A stretch of 64,000 nt of DNA from Streptomyces sp. NRRL S-350 (GTDB lineage Bacteria > Actinomycetota > Actinomycetes > Streptomycetales > Streptomycetaceae), in NCBI RefSeq assembly GCF_000719705.1, contig NZ_JOHO01000011.1:62001-126000 (forward strand), in the 5' to 3' direction. A program made the position numbers and the translations under genes. Below are positions 26,203 through 36,061 of this stretch, piece after piece (within the stretch, counting starts at the first letter, position 1; every line of letters starts with the position of its first letter). The notes below the pieces were generated by a model. That model worked only from the letters and a program-made list of their open reading frames with translations, had not been told where the DNA came from and did no database searches.

Positions 26203-27828
26203 TCAGCCCTTGACCTCGACCTGCGTCCAGGCCGGGTTGCCGAAGGAGTCGAACTTCACGTTCTGCACCTTGGACGAGTAGCCCGAGTTGGTGCGGTAGT
26301 ACCAGAGCGGGATGGCGGGCATGCCGCTCGGCAGCACGGCTTCGGCCTGCTGGTAGCCGGTCACCGTGTCGGCGACGCTGGCGGCCTCGTCGGCCTTGGT
26401 GGCGGCGTCGTCGAACTGCGGGCTGCTGTAGCCGAAGTCGTTGGAGGCGGCGCCGGTGCGGTACACGTCGGCGAGGAAGTTGGCGTTCAGCGGGTAGTCC
26501 TGCACCCAGCCGGTGCGGAAGGCGCCGTTGAGCTGGTGCCCGGTGATCGCCGCCCGTGCGGTCTTGAAGTCGGGCTTCGGGTCGCCCAGGCAGTCGACTC
26601 CGGTGCTCTGCCGGATCGAGTTGCAGACCGCGTCGACCCACTCCTTGTGGCCGCCGTCCGCGTTGTAGGTGATCAGCAGCTTGTTGCCGGGGACGCCGCC
26701 GCCGTCCTGGATCAGCTGCTTGGCCTTGGCCGCGTCGAACTTGCAGAAGTCCCCGCAGGCGCCGTCCTTGTAGCCCTCGACGCCCTCGGCGACCCAGGCG
26801 GTGGCCGGCTTGCGGGAGCCCTGCAGCACCGTCTTGGTGATGGTGTCGCGGTCGATCGCCATCGACAGGCCCTGGCGCACCTTGGCCTTGTCCGGCGAGG
26901 CCCAGTCGGCCTGGTAGAGCGTGAAGCCGATGTTCTGGATGGCGCCCTGCGGGGCGTCCACCGCCCGGTCGCCGAGGTCGTTCTTGTACGTCGCCAGCGC
27001 GGACGGCGGCACCTGGTCCATCACGTCCAGGTTGTTGGACTGCAGGTCGGCGTAGGCGGCCTCGGACGTGGTGTACATCTTGAAGACGATGCCGCCGTTC
27101 TTCGGCTTGTCCACGCCCTGGTAGTCCGGGAAGGCCTTGGTGACCACCTGGCTGTTGTGCGACCAGCTGACGAACTGGTACGGGCCGTTGCCCACCGGCT
27201 TCTGCCCGTACCCGGCCGGGTCGTTGAAGAAGCCGTCCGGCAGCGGCGAGAAGGCGATGTAGCCGAGCTTGTACTCGAAGTACGAGACCTTGTGGCTCAG
27301 CTTCACGGTGAAGTGCAGGTCGTCGGTGACGGTCAGGCCGGACATCTTGTCCGTGGTCGGCTTGCCGGAGGTCGGGTGGACGTCCTGGTAGCCCTCGATG
27401 TCGGAGAACCAGGAGCTGTTGATCTGGTTGTTGGCGGGGTTGGCGCCCCAGTTCCACGCGTCGACGAAGTTCTTGGCGTGCACGGGGGTGCCGTCGTGGA
27501 ACTTCCAGCCGTCCTTGAGCGTGACGGTGAAGGTCTGCGAGTCGCTGGTGTCGATCTTGTCCGCGACCTGCATCCGGATCTTGGCGTTGGTGGGGTCGTA
27601 GTCGACCAGGCCCTTGAAGAGGTTCTGGATGATGCGACCGCCGCCGACCTCGTTCGCGTTGGCGGGCTGCAACGGGTTCTGCGGCTCGTTGCTCTGGTAG
27701 CTGAAGGTCTTGGTGGCGTCCGACGAGCTACTGCCTCCTCCGCCGCCGCTGCTGCTGCACCCGGTGGCCACCAGGACCACGGACGTCGCAGCGGCGAGGA
27801 CCAGGCGAGCGCGGGCGGCTACGGGCAT
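26203..27828 (-). CDS. Oligopeptide-binding lipoprotein, operon 2
   Basis: 541 residues. The signal peptide ends in the lipobox LVATGC, followed by a Gly/Ser linker and a family-5 solute-binding fold (SYQSNEPQNPLQPANANEVG; GWKFHDGTPVHAKNFVDAWN; AWVAEGVEGYKDG). It captures peptides outside the membrane for operon 2. It is strongly similar to the operon 1 binding protein at 32090. In S. coelicolor the related BldK system imports a signal needed for aerial growth; which of the two operons here is the orthologue cannot be settled by eye. Confidence 0.93.
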   Translation of the reverse strand: MPVAARARLVLAAATSVVLVATGCSSSGGGGGSSSSDATKTFSYQSNEPQNPLQPANANEVGGGRIIQNLFKGLVDYDPTNAKIRMQVADKIDTSDSQTFTVTLKDGWKFHDGTPVHAKNFVDAWNWGANPANNQINSSWFSDIEGYQDVHPTSGKPTTDKMSGLTVTDDLHFTVKLSHKVSYFEYKLGYIAFSPLPDGFFNDPAGYGQKPVGNGPYQFVSWSHNSQVVTKAFPDYQGVDKPKNGGIVFKMYTTSEAAYADLQSNNLDVMDQVPPSALATYKNDLGDRAVDAPQGAIQNIGFTLYQADWASPDKAKVRQGLSMAIDRDTITKTVLQGSRKPATAWVAEGVEGYKDGACGDFCKFDAAKAKQLIQDGGGVPGNKLLITYNADGGHKEWVDAVCNSIRQSTGVDCLGDPKPDFKTARAAITGHQLNGAFRTGWVQDYPLNANFLADVYRTGAASNDFGYSSPQFDDAATKADEAASVADTVTGYQQAEAVLPSGMPAIPLWYYRTNSGYSSKVQNVKFDSFGNPAWTQVEVKG

Positions 27829-27843
27829 GAAGGTCCCTCCTCA

Positions 27844-27865
27844 GGGTGTGTGTCGCATCACACCC
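27844..27865 (-). promoter_or_regulatory. Inverted repeat in the operon 2 leader next to the ribosome site
   Basis: GGGTGTG-N8-CACACCC. In the mRNA the stem would end about four bases before the GAGGAGG ribosome site of the binding-protein gene, so it could act as an operator or limit ribosome access. Confidence 0.4.
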
Positions 27866-27901
27866 CATGAGAAGCGCGCCCCGGCGACGGCGCGAGTCGG
27901 G

Positions 27902-27919
27902 GGCACCCGGACGGGTGCC
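27902..27919. promoter_or_regulatory. Palindrome upstream of operon 2
   Basis: GGCACCC-GGAC-GGGTGCC, perfect seven-base arms, between the operon 1 terminator and the operon 2 start. It is either an operator for operon 2 or a second weak terminator for operon 1. Confidence 0.4.
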
Positions 27920-27948
27920 TCGACGCGCTGCGGAGTTGACGGAACGCC

Positions 27949-27984
27949 GGAAGGGCCCGTGGCGGGGAAGCCACGGGCCCTTCC
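27949..27984 (-). terminator. Perfect 15-bp hairpin ending operon 1
   Basis: 27949-27963 pairs exactly with 27970-27984 around GGGGAA, 17 bases after the operon 1 stop at 28001. Confidence 0.85.
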
Positions 27985-28000
27985 TGGGAGTGCCGGGGGA

Positions 28001-29017
28001 TCAGGCGGCGGCCTGCTCCCGGACCTCGGGGAAGTGGCAGGCCGAGTCGTGCGCGGCCGGGCCCTCCAGCACCGAGGGCACCGCGAGCAGCGGGATCTCC
28101 TCGGCGCAGCGCTCCTGCGCCTTCCAGCAGCGGGTGCGGAAGCGGCAGCCGGACGGCGGGTTGGCCGGCGAGGGGATGTCGCCGCTGAGGATGATCCGGT
28201 CCCGCGACTCGCGCGCCGCCGGGTCCGGCACCGGCACCGCGGACAGCAGCGCCTGGGTGTACGGGTGGGTGGCGTTCTCGTAGATCTCCTCGTCCGAGCC
28301 GATCTCGACCATCTTGCCCAGGTACATCACGCCGACGCGGTCGGAGATGTGCCGGACGATGGAGAGGTCGTGCGCGATGAACATGTAGGAGAGGCCGAAC
28401 TCCTCCTGCAGCTGCTCCAGCAGGTTGATCACCTGCGCCTGGACGGACACGTCCAGCGCGGAGACCGGCTCGTCGCAGATGATGATCTCGGGCTTGAGCG
28501 CGAGGCCGCGGGCGATGCCGATGCGCTGGCGCTGGCCGCCGGAGAACTGGTGCGGGTACCGGTTGATGTACTCCGGGTTCAGACCCACGACGTCCAGCAG
28601 GTCCTGGACGGCCTTGCGGCGGTCGCCCTTCGGCGCCACCTCGGGGTGGATCTCGAACGGCTCCCCGATGATGTCGCCGACCGTCATGCGCGGGTTGAGC
28701 GAGGTGTACGGGTCCTGGAACACCATCTGGATGTTGCGGCGGACGGCCTTGAGGGCCGCGCCGTTCAGCTGGGAGATGTCCTCGCCCTTGAACAGCACCT
28801 GGCCGGAGGTGGCCCGCTCCAGGTTCATCAGCACCTTGGCCAGCGTGGACTTGCCACAGCCGGACTCGCCGACGATGCCGAGCGTCTCGCCCTTCTTCAG
28901 CTCGAAGGAGATGCCGTCGACCGCCTTGACGGCGCCGACCTGCTTCTTGAAGAGGACGCCCTGGGTCAGCGGGTAGTGCTTGACCAGGTCCTTGACCTCC
29001 AGGATGTTCTCAGCCAT
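28001..29017 (-). CDS. Oligopeptide ABC transporter ATPase, operon 1 (DppF type)
   Basis: 338 residues. GESGCGKST, FSGGQRQR, IIICDEPVSALD and CRFRTRCWKAQERC as in operon 2, without that copy's extra ends. ATG 29017 overlaps the DppD stop by eight bases. Last gene of operon 1 and followed by a strong hairpin. Confidence 0.93.
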   Translation of the reverse strand: MAENILEVKDLVKHYPLTQGVLFKKQVGAVKAVDGISFELKKGETLGIVGESGCGKSTLAKVLMNLERATSGQVLFKGEDISQLNGAALKAVRRNIQMVFQDPYTSLNPRMTVGDIIGEPFEIHPEVAPKGDRRKAVQDLLDVVGLNPEYINRYPHQFSGGQRQRIGIARGLALKPEIIICDEPVSALDVSVQAQVINLLEQLQEEFGLSYMFIAHDLSIVRHISDRVGVMYLGKMVEIGSDEEIYENATHPYTQALLSAVPVPDPAARESRDRIILSGDIPSPANPPSGCRFRTRCWKAQERCAEEIPLLAVPSVLEGPAAHDSACHFPEVREQAAA

Positions 29018-30062
29018 GGAGGGTCTCCTTCCAGAGGTGGCACGCGCTGCGGCGGCCCGTGAGCTCCTTGCCGTCCTTGTCGGTCACGTGGTGCAGCGCG
29101 GGGATCTCCGTGCGGCACAGGTCCGTGGCGATTTCACAGCGAGGGTTGAACGCGCAGCCGGCCGGGACCTTCAGCAGGTTCGGGGGGAGGCCCTTGATCG
29201 CGTAGAGGTCCTGGCCCTTCTGGTCCAGGCGCGGGATGGAGCGGAGCAGGCCCTTGGTGTACGGGTGCGCGGGGTTCGCGTACAGCTCGTGCACCGGGGC
29301 GGTCTCCACGATCCGGCCCGCGTACATCACGGCGATCTTGTCCGCGACGTCGGCGACCACGCCGAGGTCGTGGGTGATCAGGATCAGGCCCATGTTGTAC
29401 TCGGCCTGAAGCTCGGCGAGCAGGTCCATCACCTGGGCCTGGACGGTGACGTCCAGGGCGGTGGTGGGCTCGTCCGCGATGATCAGGTCGGGCTGCAGGG
29501 AGAGCGCCATGGCGATCATGATGCGCTGGCGCATGCCGCCGGAGAACTGGTGCGGGTAGTCGTTCACCCGCTGCCGGGCGGCGGGGATGCGCACCCGGTC
29601 CATCAGCTCGATGGCCTTCTCCTTCGCCTCCTTCTTGGAGGCGCCCTGGTGCACCCGGAACATCTCGCCGAGCTGGTAGCCGACGCTGAGCACGGGGTTG
29701 AGGGCGGAGAGCGCGTCCTGGAAGATCATCGCGATCTTCTGGCCGCGGATCTTCCGGCGCTCCTCGTTGCCCATCGTGAGCATGTCCTGGCCGCGGTACA
29801 GGATCTGGCCCTGGGTCACCTTGCCCGGGGGCATGTCCAGGATGCCCATGATGGTCTGCGCCGTCACGGACTTGCCGGAGCCGGACTCGCCGAGGACGGC
29901 GAGGGTCTCGCCGGCCGCGACGGAGTAGTTGACGCCGTTCACGGCCTTGGCGATCCCGTCCCGGGTGTGGAACTCCACGTGGAGGTCCTTCACCTCCAGG
30001 AGAGGGGTGCCAACTTCGAGACGGTCGCTCTTCTGGCTGTTGTTCTCGATCACGGTGGTCAT
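29010..30062 (-). CDS. Oligopeptide ABC transporter ATPase, operon 1 (DppD type)
   Basis: 350 residues with [28 protein letters not shown] and [14 protein letters not shown]. It begins 19 bases after the DppC stop. It is the closest paralogue, by eye, of the lone ATPase at 20784-21833. Confidence 0.93.
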   Translation of the reverse strand: MTTVIENNSQKSDRLEVGTPLLEVKDLHVEFHTRDGIAKAVNGVNYSVAAGETLAVLGESGSGKSVTAQTIMGILDMPPGKVTQGQILYRGQDMLTMGNEERRKIRGQKIAMIFQDALSALNPVLSVGYQLGEMFRVHQGASKKEAKEKAIELMDRVRIPAARQRVNDYPHQFSGGMRQRIMIAMALSLQPDLIIADEPTTALDVTVQAQVMDLLAELQAEYNMGLILITHDLGVVADVADKIAVMYAGRIVETAPVHELYANPAHPYTKGLLRSIPRLDQKGQDLYAIKGLPPNLLKVPAGCAFNPRCEIATDLCRTEIPALHHVTDKDGKELTGRRSACHLWKETLHG

Positions 30063-30081
30063 CGGGTCGTCACCTCTTCTC

Positions 30082-31029
30082 TCAGCGGAGCTTCGGGTCG
30101 AGGGCGTCGCGCACCGCGTCGCCGAGCATGATGAAGGCGAGCACGGTCAGGCTGAGCATGCCTGCCGGGAAGAACAGGGCGAACGGAGCCGTACGGATCA
30201 GCTTCTGGGCCGAGTTGATGTCGATGCCCCAGGAGATGGTCGGGTCCTGCAGGCCGATGCCGAGGAAGCTCAGCGTCGCCTCCAGGGCGATGTAGCCGCC
30301 GAGAGCGATGGTGGCGACGACGATCACCGGGGCGATCGCGTTCGGCAGGATGTGCTTGAACATGATCCGGCTGGTGCCGGCGCCGAGCGCCTTGGCCGCC
30401 GTCACGAAGTCGGACTGCTTGACGGTGATCACCGAACCGCGCATGACACGGGTCATCTGGGTCCAGCCCAGGGCGACCAGGGCGAAGACCACGCTCCAGA
30501 TGGTGCGCGTGGCGAAGGCGTTGAGGATCACCAGCGAGCCGAGCAGCAGCGGGATGCCGAAGAAGATGTCGGTGATGCGGGAGATGATCGTGTCGACCCA
30601 GCCGCCGAAGTACCCGGCGACCATGCCGGCGATGCCGCCGAGGACGGTCGTACCGACGGTGACGGTGATGCCGACCACGACCGACGCGCGGGCGCCGTAG
30701 ACGACGCGGGCGTAGATGCTGCGGCCCTGGCCGTCGTAACCGAACCAGTCCCCCTCGAAGAAGTGGCTGTAGTTCGGCGGCGTGTGGAAGTGAGTGCGCA
30801 GGTCGCCGGCCCGCGGGTCCACCGAGGTGAACAGCCCGGGGGCGATCGCGATCACGATCAGCAGCAGGATCAGCAGCGCGGAGATCACGAAGATCGGCTT
30901 GCGGCGCAGGTCGTGCCAGGCGTCGGAGCCGAGGCTGCGCGGCTTCTCCGGCTTGGCCGCCGGGACGTCGGCGGTGCGCTGGGCCGGGATGTTGTCCCCG
31001 GCGGTCTTCTTCTCTGTCAGGTCAGGCAT
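30082..31029 (-). CDS. Oligopeptide ABC transporter permease, operon 1 (DppC type)
   Basis: 315 residues from ATG 31029 (MPDLTEKKTAG), which overlaps the DppB stop by eight bases; a longer open frame upstream runs through DppB and is not used. Six helices follow a hydrophilic N-terminus, with the EAA region TRVMRGSVITVKQSDFVTAA. Confidence 0.92.
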   Translation of the reverse strand: MPDLTEKKTAGDNIPAQRTADVPAAKPEKPRSLGSDAWHDLRRKPIFVISALLILLLIVIAIAPGLFTSVDPRAGDLRTHFHTPPNYSHFFEGDWFGYDGQGRSIYARVVYGARASVVVGITVTVGTTVLGGIAGMVAGYFGGWVDTIISRITDIFFGIPLLLGSLVILNAFATRTIWSVVFALVALGWTQMTRVMRGSVITVKQSDFVTAAKALGAGTSRIMFKHILPNAIAPVIVVATIALGGYIALEATLSFLGIGLQDPTISWGIDINSAQKLIRTAPFALFFPAGMLSLTVLAFIMLGDAVRDALDPKLR

Positions 31030-31948
31030 ACCGGATCCTCGGGTCCAGGACCGCGTAAAGCAGGTCAACGATCAGGCCGGCGGCCAGGTACACGATCACC
31101 AGGAAGGCCACGAAGCCGGAGACGGTCGCGCCCTCCTTCATGTTGATCGCTTGGTAGAGCGCGTGGCCGACACCCTGGACGTTGAAGATGCCTTCGGTGA
31201 CGATCGCACCGCCCATCAGGGCGCCGAGGTCGGTACCGAGGAAGGTGACCACCGGGATCAGCGAGTTGCGCAGCAGGTGGGTGCCGATGACCCTCCGGCG
31301 CGGCAGGCCCTTGGCCGTCGCGGTGCGGACGTAGTCGGCCTTGATGTTCTCGGCTATGGAGGTACGGGTGAGACGCGCGACGTAGGCCAGCGACAGCGAG
31401 CCGAGCACGACGGCCGGCAGCACCAGCTGGGTGATGTCGTTGCTGTTCTGGACGGTCGGCGTGACCCACTTGAGGTTGGTGCCGAAGATCGTCTGGAAGA
31501 GGAAGCCCAGCACCGGGACCGGGATCGAGATCAGCAGCAGGGTGAAGACCAGCGCGCCCTTGTCGAAGATCTTGCCGCGGCGCAGACCCGCGAACAGGCC
31601 GATGCCGATGCCGAGCACGATCTCGATGGCGAACGCGAACAGCGCCAGCCGGACCGTGACCGGCAGTGCCTCGAGGATCTTGTCGAGCACCGGACGGCCG
31701 TCCGATGCCGTGCCGAAGTCCCCGGTGAGCAGACCCCCCATGTAGGAGAGGTACTGCTGGACCAGCGGCTGGTCCAGGTGCTGCTGGTGCTTCAGCGCGG
31801 CCAGCTGCACCGGGTCCGGCGCCTTGTCGCCCCACAGCGCTGCCAGCGGGTCGCCGGGCAGCAAGTGCACCATGAAAAAGATGAGTGCGGTTGTTCCGAG
31901 GAACACCGGGATCATCTGGAGCAGTCGCCTCGCGACAAAGCGCCCCAT
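31022..31948 (-). CDS. Oligopeptide ABC transporter permease, operon 1 (DppB type)
   Basis: 308 residues. ATG 31948 (MGRFVARRLLQMIPVFLG) with GGAGG five bases upstream matches the operon 2 copy; upstream in-frame codons are not coding-like. Six membrane helices; EAA loop ENIKADYVRTATAKGLPRR. Confidence 0.92.
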   Translation of the reverse strand: MGRFVARRLLQMIPVFLGTTALIFFMVHLLPGDPLAALWGDKAPDPVQLAALKHQQHLDQPLVQQYLSYMGGLLTGDFGTASDGRPVLDKILEALPVTVRLALFAFAIEIVLGIGIGLFAGLRRGKIFDKGALVFTLLLISIPVPVLGFLFQTIFGTNLKWVTPTVQNSNDITQLVLPAVVLGSLSLAYVARLTRTSIAENIKADYVRTATAKGLPRRRVIGTHLLRNSLIPVVTFLGTDLGALMGGAIVTEGIFNVQGVGHALYQAINMKEGATVSGFVAFLVIVYLAAGLIVDLLYAVLDPRIRYA

Positions 31949-32008
31949 CGTGCCTCCATGTATGACTCTGCCGGGCCCGTCAACCCGGCCAGAGATAAGT
32001 CGGCGTGC

Positions 32009-32063
32009 CAACGGCCGGTGCCAGTCCTCGCCCTTGTGGGGATGGGACGGGCACCGGCCGTTG
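32009..32063 (-). terminator. Intercistronic hairpin between binding protein and permease, operon 1
   Basis: 32009-32022 pairs exactly (14 bp) with 32050-32063. It sits in the 141-base gap after the binding-protein gene, as in operon 2, and may set a high binding-protein to channel ratio. Confidence 0.7.
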
Positions 32064-32089
32064 TCACCAGGTCAGGCGGTGCCGACCGA

Positions 32090-33724
32090 TTACTTCTTGA
32101 CCTCGACGTCGGTGTAGACCGGGTCGCCGAAGGAGTTGAACTTCACGTTCTGGACCTTGTTGGAGTAGCCGGAGCTGGTCTTGTAGTACCAGAGCGGGAT
32201 GGCCGGCATGTCCTTGGCCAGAACGGCCTCCGCCTGCTGGTAGAGCTCGGCGGTCTTCTCGACCGAGGTCGCGGCGTCCGCCTGCTTCGCCAGGTTGTCG
32301 AACTCCGGGCTGGAGTAGCTGGCGTCGTTCGCGGCGGCACCGGTGCCGTAGACGTCCCGCAGGAAGTTGGCGTTCAGCGGGTAGTCCTGCACCCAGCCGG
32401 TGCGCATCATGCTGGGGACCTGCTTCTTCGTGACGATGTCACGCGAGGTCTTGAAGTCCGGCTTCGGGTCGCCGAGGCACTCGACGCCGGTGGCCTGGCG
32501 GATCGAGTTGCAGACCGCGTCGACCCACTCCTTGTGACCGCCATCGGAGTTGTAGAGGATGGTGATCTTGTTACCGGGAACGCCGCCACCCTCCTGGATC
32601 AGCTGCTTGGCCTTCTCCGGGTTGTACTTGCAGGCGTCGCCGCAGGTGCCGGCCTTGTAGCCCATGACGCCGGGCGCCACGAACGAGTCGGCGGGCTGGC
32701 GGGTGCCGTTCAGCACGGTCTTGGTGATGGTGTCACGGTCGATGGCCATCGACAGGCCCTGGCGGACCTTGGCCTTCTCCGGGGCGTTCCAGTCCGCGTT
32801 GTACAGCGCGAACGAGATGTTCTGGATGGCGCCCTGCGCCTGGTCGACGGCGCGCTTGCCCAGGTCGTCCTTGTACTTGGGCAGGTCGGTCGAGTCGACC
32901 TGGTCCAGCACGTCCAGGGTGTCGGACATCAGGTCCTTGTACGCGGCCTCGGGCGAGGTGTAGCTGCGGAAGACGATTCCGCCGTTCTTCGCCTTGTTGG
33001 TGCCCGTGTACTTGTCGTAGGCGGCCAGGGTGACGGCCTTGTTGTGCTCCCACGACACGAACTTGTAGGGGCCGTTGCCGACCGGCTTCTCGCCGTAGCC
33101 CTTCGGGTCCGCGAAGAAGCCCTCGGGCAGCGGGAAGAAGGCCGAGTAGCCGAGCTTGTACGTGAAGTACGAGACGGGGTTGGCCAGTTCGATGGTGAAG
33201 TGAGTGTCGTCGATGACCTTGAGGCCCGACATCTCCTTCGCCGTCGGGTCACCCTTGTCCGGGTGCACGGCGTCGTAGCCGACGATGTCCGAGAACCAGT
33301 CCGAGTTGATCTGGTTGTTCGCCGGGTTGGCCGACCAGTTCCAGGACTTCACGAAGGACTGGGAGGTGACCGGAGTGCCGTCGTGGAAGGTCCAGCCGGA
33401 CTTCAGCGTGACGGTGAAGGTCTTCGAGTCGGTGGTCTCGATCTTGTCGGCCACCTGGTTGCGCAGTGCGCCGGTCGCGGGGTCGTAGTCGACGAGGCCC
33501 GTGAAGAGCTGCTTGACGATACGGCCGCCCTGGTTCTCCATGGCGTTCGCCGGCTGCAGCGGACGCTGCGGCTCGGCGCTCTGGTAGCTGAACACGCCCT
33601 GGGCGTTGACCGCACCATCGGAGCTGCCCCCGCTGGAGGAGTCGCTGCTGCTGCTACAAGCAGTCGCGGCAAGGGCGACCGCAACAGCTGCGACAACCCA
33701 CTTGGCCTGGCTCCCACCACGCAT
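32090..33724 (-). CDS. Oligopeptide-binding lipoprotein, operon 1 (BldKB-like)
   Basis: 544 residues; ATG 33724 with AGGAGG seven bases before it. The lipobox is LAATAC, followed by a Ser-rich linker and a family-5 binding fold (SYQSAEPQRPLQPANAMEN; SGWTFHDGTPVTSQSF). It is first in operon 1. The order binding protein-DppB-DppC-DppD-DppF differs from my memory of S. coelicolor bldKABCDE, where a permease gene comes first. BldK-type function (peptide or siderophore uptake controlling development) is plausible but not proven by sequence alone. Confidence 0.92.
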   Translation of the reverse strand: MRGGSQAKWVVAAVAVALAATACSSSSDSSSGGSSDGAVNAQGVFSYQSAEPQRPLQPANAMENQGGRIVKQLFTGLVDYDPATGALRNQVADKIETTDSKTFTVTLKSGWTFHDGTPVTSQSFVKSWNWSANPANNQINSDWFSDIVGYDAVHPDKGDPTAKEMSGLKVIDDTHFTIELANPVSYFTYKLGYSAFFPLPEGFFADPKGYGEKPVGNGPYKFVSWEHNKAVTLAAYDKYTGTNKAKNGGIVFRSYTSPEAAYKDLMSDTLDVLDQVDSTDLPKYKDDLGKRAVDQAQGAIQNISFALYNADWNAPEKAKVRQGLSMAIDRDTITKTVLNGTRQPADSFVAPGVMGYKAGTCGDACKYNPEKAKQLIQEGGGVPGNKITILYNSDGGHKEWVDAVCNSIRQATGVECLGDPKPDFKTSRDIVTKKQVPSMMRTGWVQDYPLNANFLRDVYGTGAAANDASYSSPEFDNLAKQADAATSVEKTAELYQQAEAVLAKDMPAIPLWYYKTSSGYSNKVQNVKFNSFGDPVYTDVEVKK

Positions 33725-34083
33725 CGGTGTGCCTCCTGAATTCGACGTTGCAACGAGGAGAGCACCGCGGAACGGTTTGTCACCTGGCCCGCTGTGCCGT
33801 CCGCGCTCGTGGTTTCGGCGCGCACCCCTGCGCGTTCACCCTTGACCCGAGCCTGACTGAACCCACTATCCGTCACGCACGGACACGAAAGTGACCAGTG
33901 ACGATCTCAATTAGGTCACATGAACAGTCGGTAAGTTTCGAAAACCGGACATTTGAGACATAGCCAGACAGGCACCAAACGGACAGTCGTCACGGATGAC
34001 GAACTGTCACGTCCGCTCAGCGGACACCCCGACGTGATGAGCGCTATTCCGTTAATAGCCGCCCCGACAACTTGGAGTAGTTG
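33725..34083 (-). promoter_or_regulatory. Long operon 1 control region with three palindromes
   Basis: About 360 bases without a gene, lower in GC than the rest. Three inverted repeats lie in 78 bases: GCTATT-CCGTT-AATAGC (34043-34059), GTCCGC-TCA-GCGGAC (34011-34025), and an 11/12-base pair with one bulge around CGGA (33982-34008, arms GACAGT.CGTCA/TGACGAACTGTC). A spaced pair GTGACC (33891-33896)/GGTCAC (33914-33919) and a CGTTGCAACG palindrome (33746-33755) follow nearer the gene. They look like operators or leader structure for the oligopeptide operon. I could not pick a single promoter. Confidence 0.55.
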
Positions 34084-34122
34084 AAAAAGTTCGCCCCCCT
34101 CTCCATGGGAAAGGGGGGCGAA
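34084..34122 (-). terminator. Intrinsic terminator of typA with T-run
   Basis: TTCGCCCCCCT (34090-34100) pairs exactly with AGGGGGGCGAA (34112-34122). On the minus strand the stem is followed by CTTTTTC, the only classic T-tract terminator seen in the window. Confidence 0.9.
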
Positions 34123-34156
34123 TCATTCCGGCCAATGGCCGTTCAGTGCGTCCGGA

Positions 34157-36061
34157 TCACGCCTTCTTGGCGCGCGAGGCAGTGCGTCCGCGGTCCTTCT
34201 GGTCGAGGACGACCTTACGGATGCGAACCGTCTCCGGAGTCACCTCGATGCACTCGTCCTCGCGGCAGAACTCCAGCGACTGCTCCAGCGAGAGCTTGCG
34301 CGGCGGGACGATCGACTCGGCCACGTCGGCGTTCGACGACCGCATGTTGGTGAGCTTCTTCTCCTTGGTGATGTTCACGTCCATGTCGTCGGCACGCGAG
34401 TTCTCACCGACGATCATGCCCTCGTACACCTCGGTGCCCGGCTCGCAGAAGAGCACGCCGCGCTCCTGCAGGTTGGTCATCGCGAAGGCGGTCACCACGC
34501 CGGCCCGGTCGGCGACCAGCGAACCGTTGTTGCGGGTGGTCAGGGTGCCGAACCACGGCTCGTGGCCCTCGTGGATCGAGTGCGCGATGCCGGTGCCGCG
34601 GGTGTTGGTGAGGAACTCGGTCCGGAAGCCGATCAGACCGCGGGACGGGACGACGAACTCCATCCGGACCCAGCCCGAGCCGTGGTTGGACATGTTGTCC
34701 ATCCGGCCCTTGCGGATGCCCATGAGCTGCGTGACCGCGCCCATGTGCTCCTCCGGCACGTCCACCGTGAGGCGCTCGACCGGCTCGTGGGTCTTGCCGT
34801 TGACCTCCTTGGTGACCACCTGCGGCTTGCCGACGGTCAGCTCGAAGCCCTCGCGGCGCATGGTCTCGATCAGGATGGCCAGCGCCAGCTCACCGCGGCC
34901 CTGCACCTCCCAGGCGTCCGGGCGCTCGGTGTCCAGCACGCGCAGCGAGACGTTACCGATCAGCTCGCGGTCCAGGCGGTCCTTCACCTGGCGGGCGGTG
35001 ACCTTGCGGTCCACCTTGGCACCGGACTTGGCGTCCGCGCCCTTGCCGCTGCCGCCACGGCCGACCAGCGGCGAGGTGTTGGTGCCGATGGTCATCGAGA
35101 TGGCCGGCTCGTCCACCGTGATCAGCGGAAGCGCGACCGGGTTCTCCGGGTCGGCCAGGGTCTCGCCGATCATGATGTCGGAGATGCCGGCGACGGCACA
35201 GATGTCACCGGGGCCCGCCACCTCGGCCGGCTTGCGGGTGAGCGCCTCGGTCATCAGCAGCTCGGAGATGCGGACGTTCTGCATCGTGCCGTCACGCTTG
35301 ATCCAGGCCACGGTCTGGCCCTTGCGCAGCTCGCCCTGCTCGACGCGCAGCAGCGCGATGCGGCCGAGGAAGTTGTCGGCGTCCAGGTTGGTGACGTGCG
35401 CCTGCAGCGGGGCGTCCTCGTCGTACGCCGGGGCCGGGACGTGCTCCAGCAGGGTGGAGAAGAACGGCTCCAGGTTGGTGCTGTCCGCCGGCACGGTGCC
35501 GTTCTCCGGCTTGGTCAGCGACGCGACGCCGTCACGGGCGCAGGCGTAGACGATCGGGAACTCGATCTGGTCCTCGTCCGCGTCCAGGTCCAGGAACAGG
35601 TCGTAGGTCTCGTTGATGACCTCGTCGATCCGGGAGTCCGGACGGTCGGTCTTGTTGATGCAGAGGATGACGGGCAGCCGCGCGCTCAGCGCCTTGCGCA
35701 GCACGAAGCGGGTCTGCGGCAGCGGCCCCTCGGAGGCGTCGACCAGCAGGACGACCGCGTCCACCATCGACAGGCCGCGCTCGACCTCGCCACCGAAGTC
35801 GGCGTGGCCCGGGGTGTCGATGATGTTGATGGTGATCGGCGCGCCACCATCCTTCGGGTGGTACTTGACCGCGGTGTTCTTCGCGAGAATGGTGATGCCC
35901 TTCTCGCGCTCCAGGTCGTTCGAGTCCATCATGCGGTCGTCGAGGTGCTGGTGGGCGGCGAAGGCGCCGGCCTGCTTGAGCATGGCGTCGACCAGCGTGG
36001 TCTTGCCGTGGTCTACGTGGGCGACGATGGCGACGTTACGGATGTCGTTGCGCGTGGGCAT
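34157..36061 (-). CDS. typA: Ribosome-associated GTPase TypA/BipA
   Basis: 634 residues, normal length. ATG 36061 ([19 protein letters not shown]) is chosen because the family starts just before the G1 loop; GGGAGA lies about ten bases upstream. G motifs: [26 protein letters not shown]. Elongation-factor-like domains and the BipA-specific C-terminal domain ([20 protein letters not shown]) follow. It is a translational GTPase acting on the ribosome in stress and 50S assembly. It is followed by the intrinsic terminator, so the oligopeptide operon downstream is separate. Confidence 0.95.
   Translation of the reverse strand: MPTRNDIRNVAIVAHVDHGKTTLVDAMLKQAGAFAAHQHLDDRMMDSNDLEREKGITILAKNTAVKYHPKDGGAPITINIIDTPGHADFGGEVERGLSMVDAVVLLVDASEGPLPQTRFVLRKALSARLPVILCINKTDRPDSRIDEVINETYDLFLDLDADEDQIEFPIVYACARDGVASLTKPENGTVPADSTNLEPFFSTLLEHVPAPAYDEDAPLQAHVTNLDADNFLGRIALLRVEQGELRKGQTVAWIKRDGTMQNVRISELLMTEALTRKPAEVAGPGDICAVAGISDIMIGETLADPENPVALPLITVDEPAISMTIGTNTSPLVGRGGSGKGADAKSGAKVDRKVTARQVKDRLDRELIGNVSLRVLDTERPDAWEVQGRGELALAILIETMRREGFELTVGKPQVVTKEVNGKTHEPVERLTVDVPEEHMGAVTQLMGIRKGRMDNMSNHGSGWVRMEFVVPSRGLIGFRTEFLTNTRGTGIAHSIHEGHEPWFGTLTTRNNGSLVADRAGVVTAFAMTNLQERGVLFCEPGTEVYEGMIVGENSRADDMDVNITKEKKLTNMRSSNADVAESIVPPRKLSLEQSLEFCREDECIEVTPETVRIRKVVLDQKDRGRTASRAKKA

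Noticed and set aside
30794..33739. 981-codon plus-strand frame across oligopeptide operon 1
   Set aside because: Val/Gly/Asp/Arg-rich sequence typical of antisense frames; the minus strand carries recognisable transporter genes throughout.
33842..33869. Plus-strand promoter (TTGACC with CACTAT, 16-bp spacer)
   Set aside because: There is no plus-strand gene downstream; the match is likely chance in an AT-richer region.
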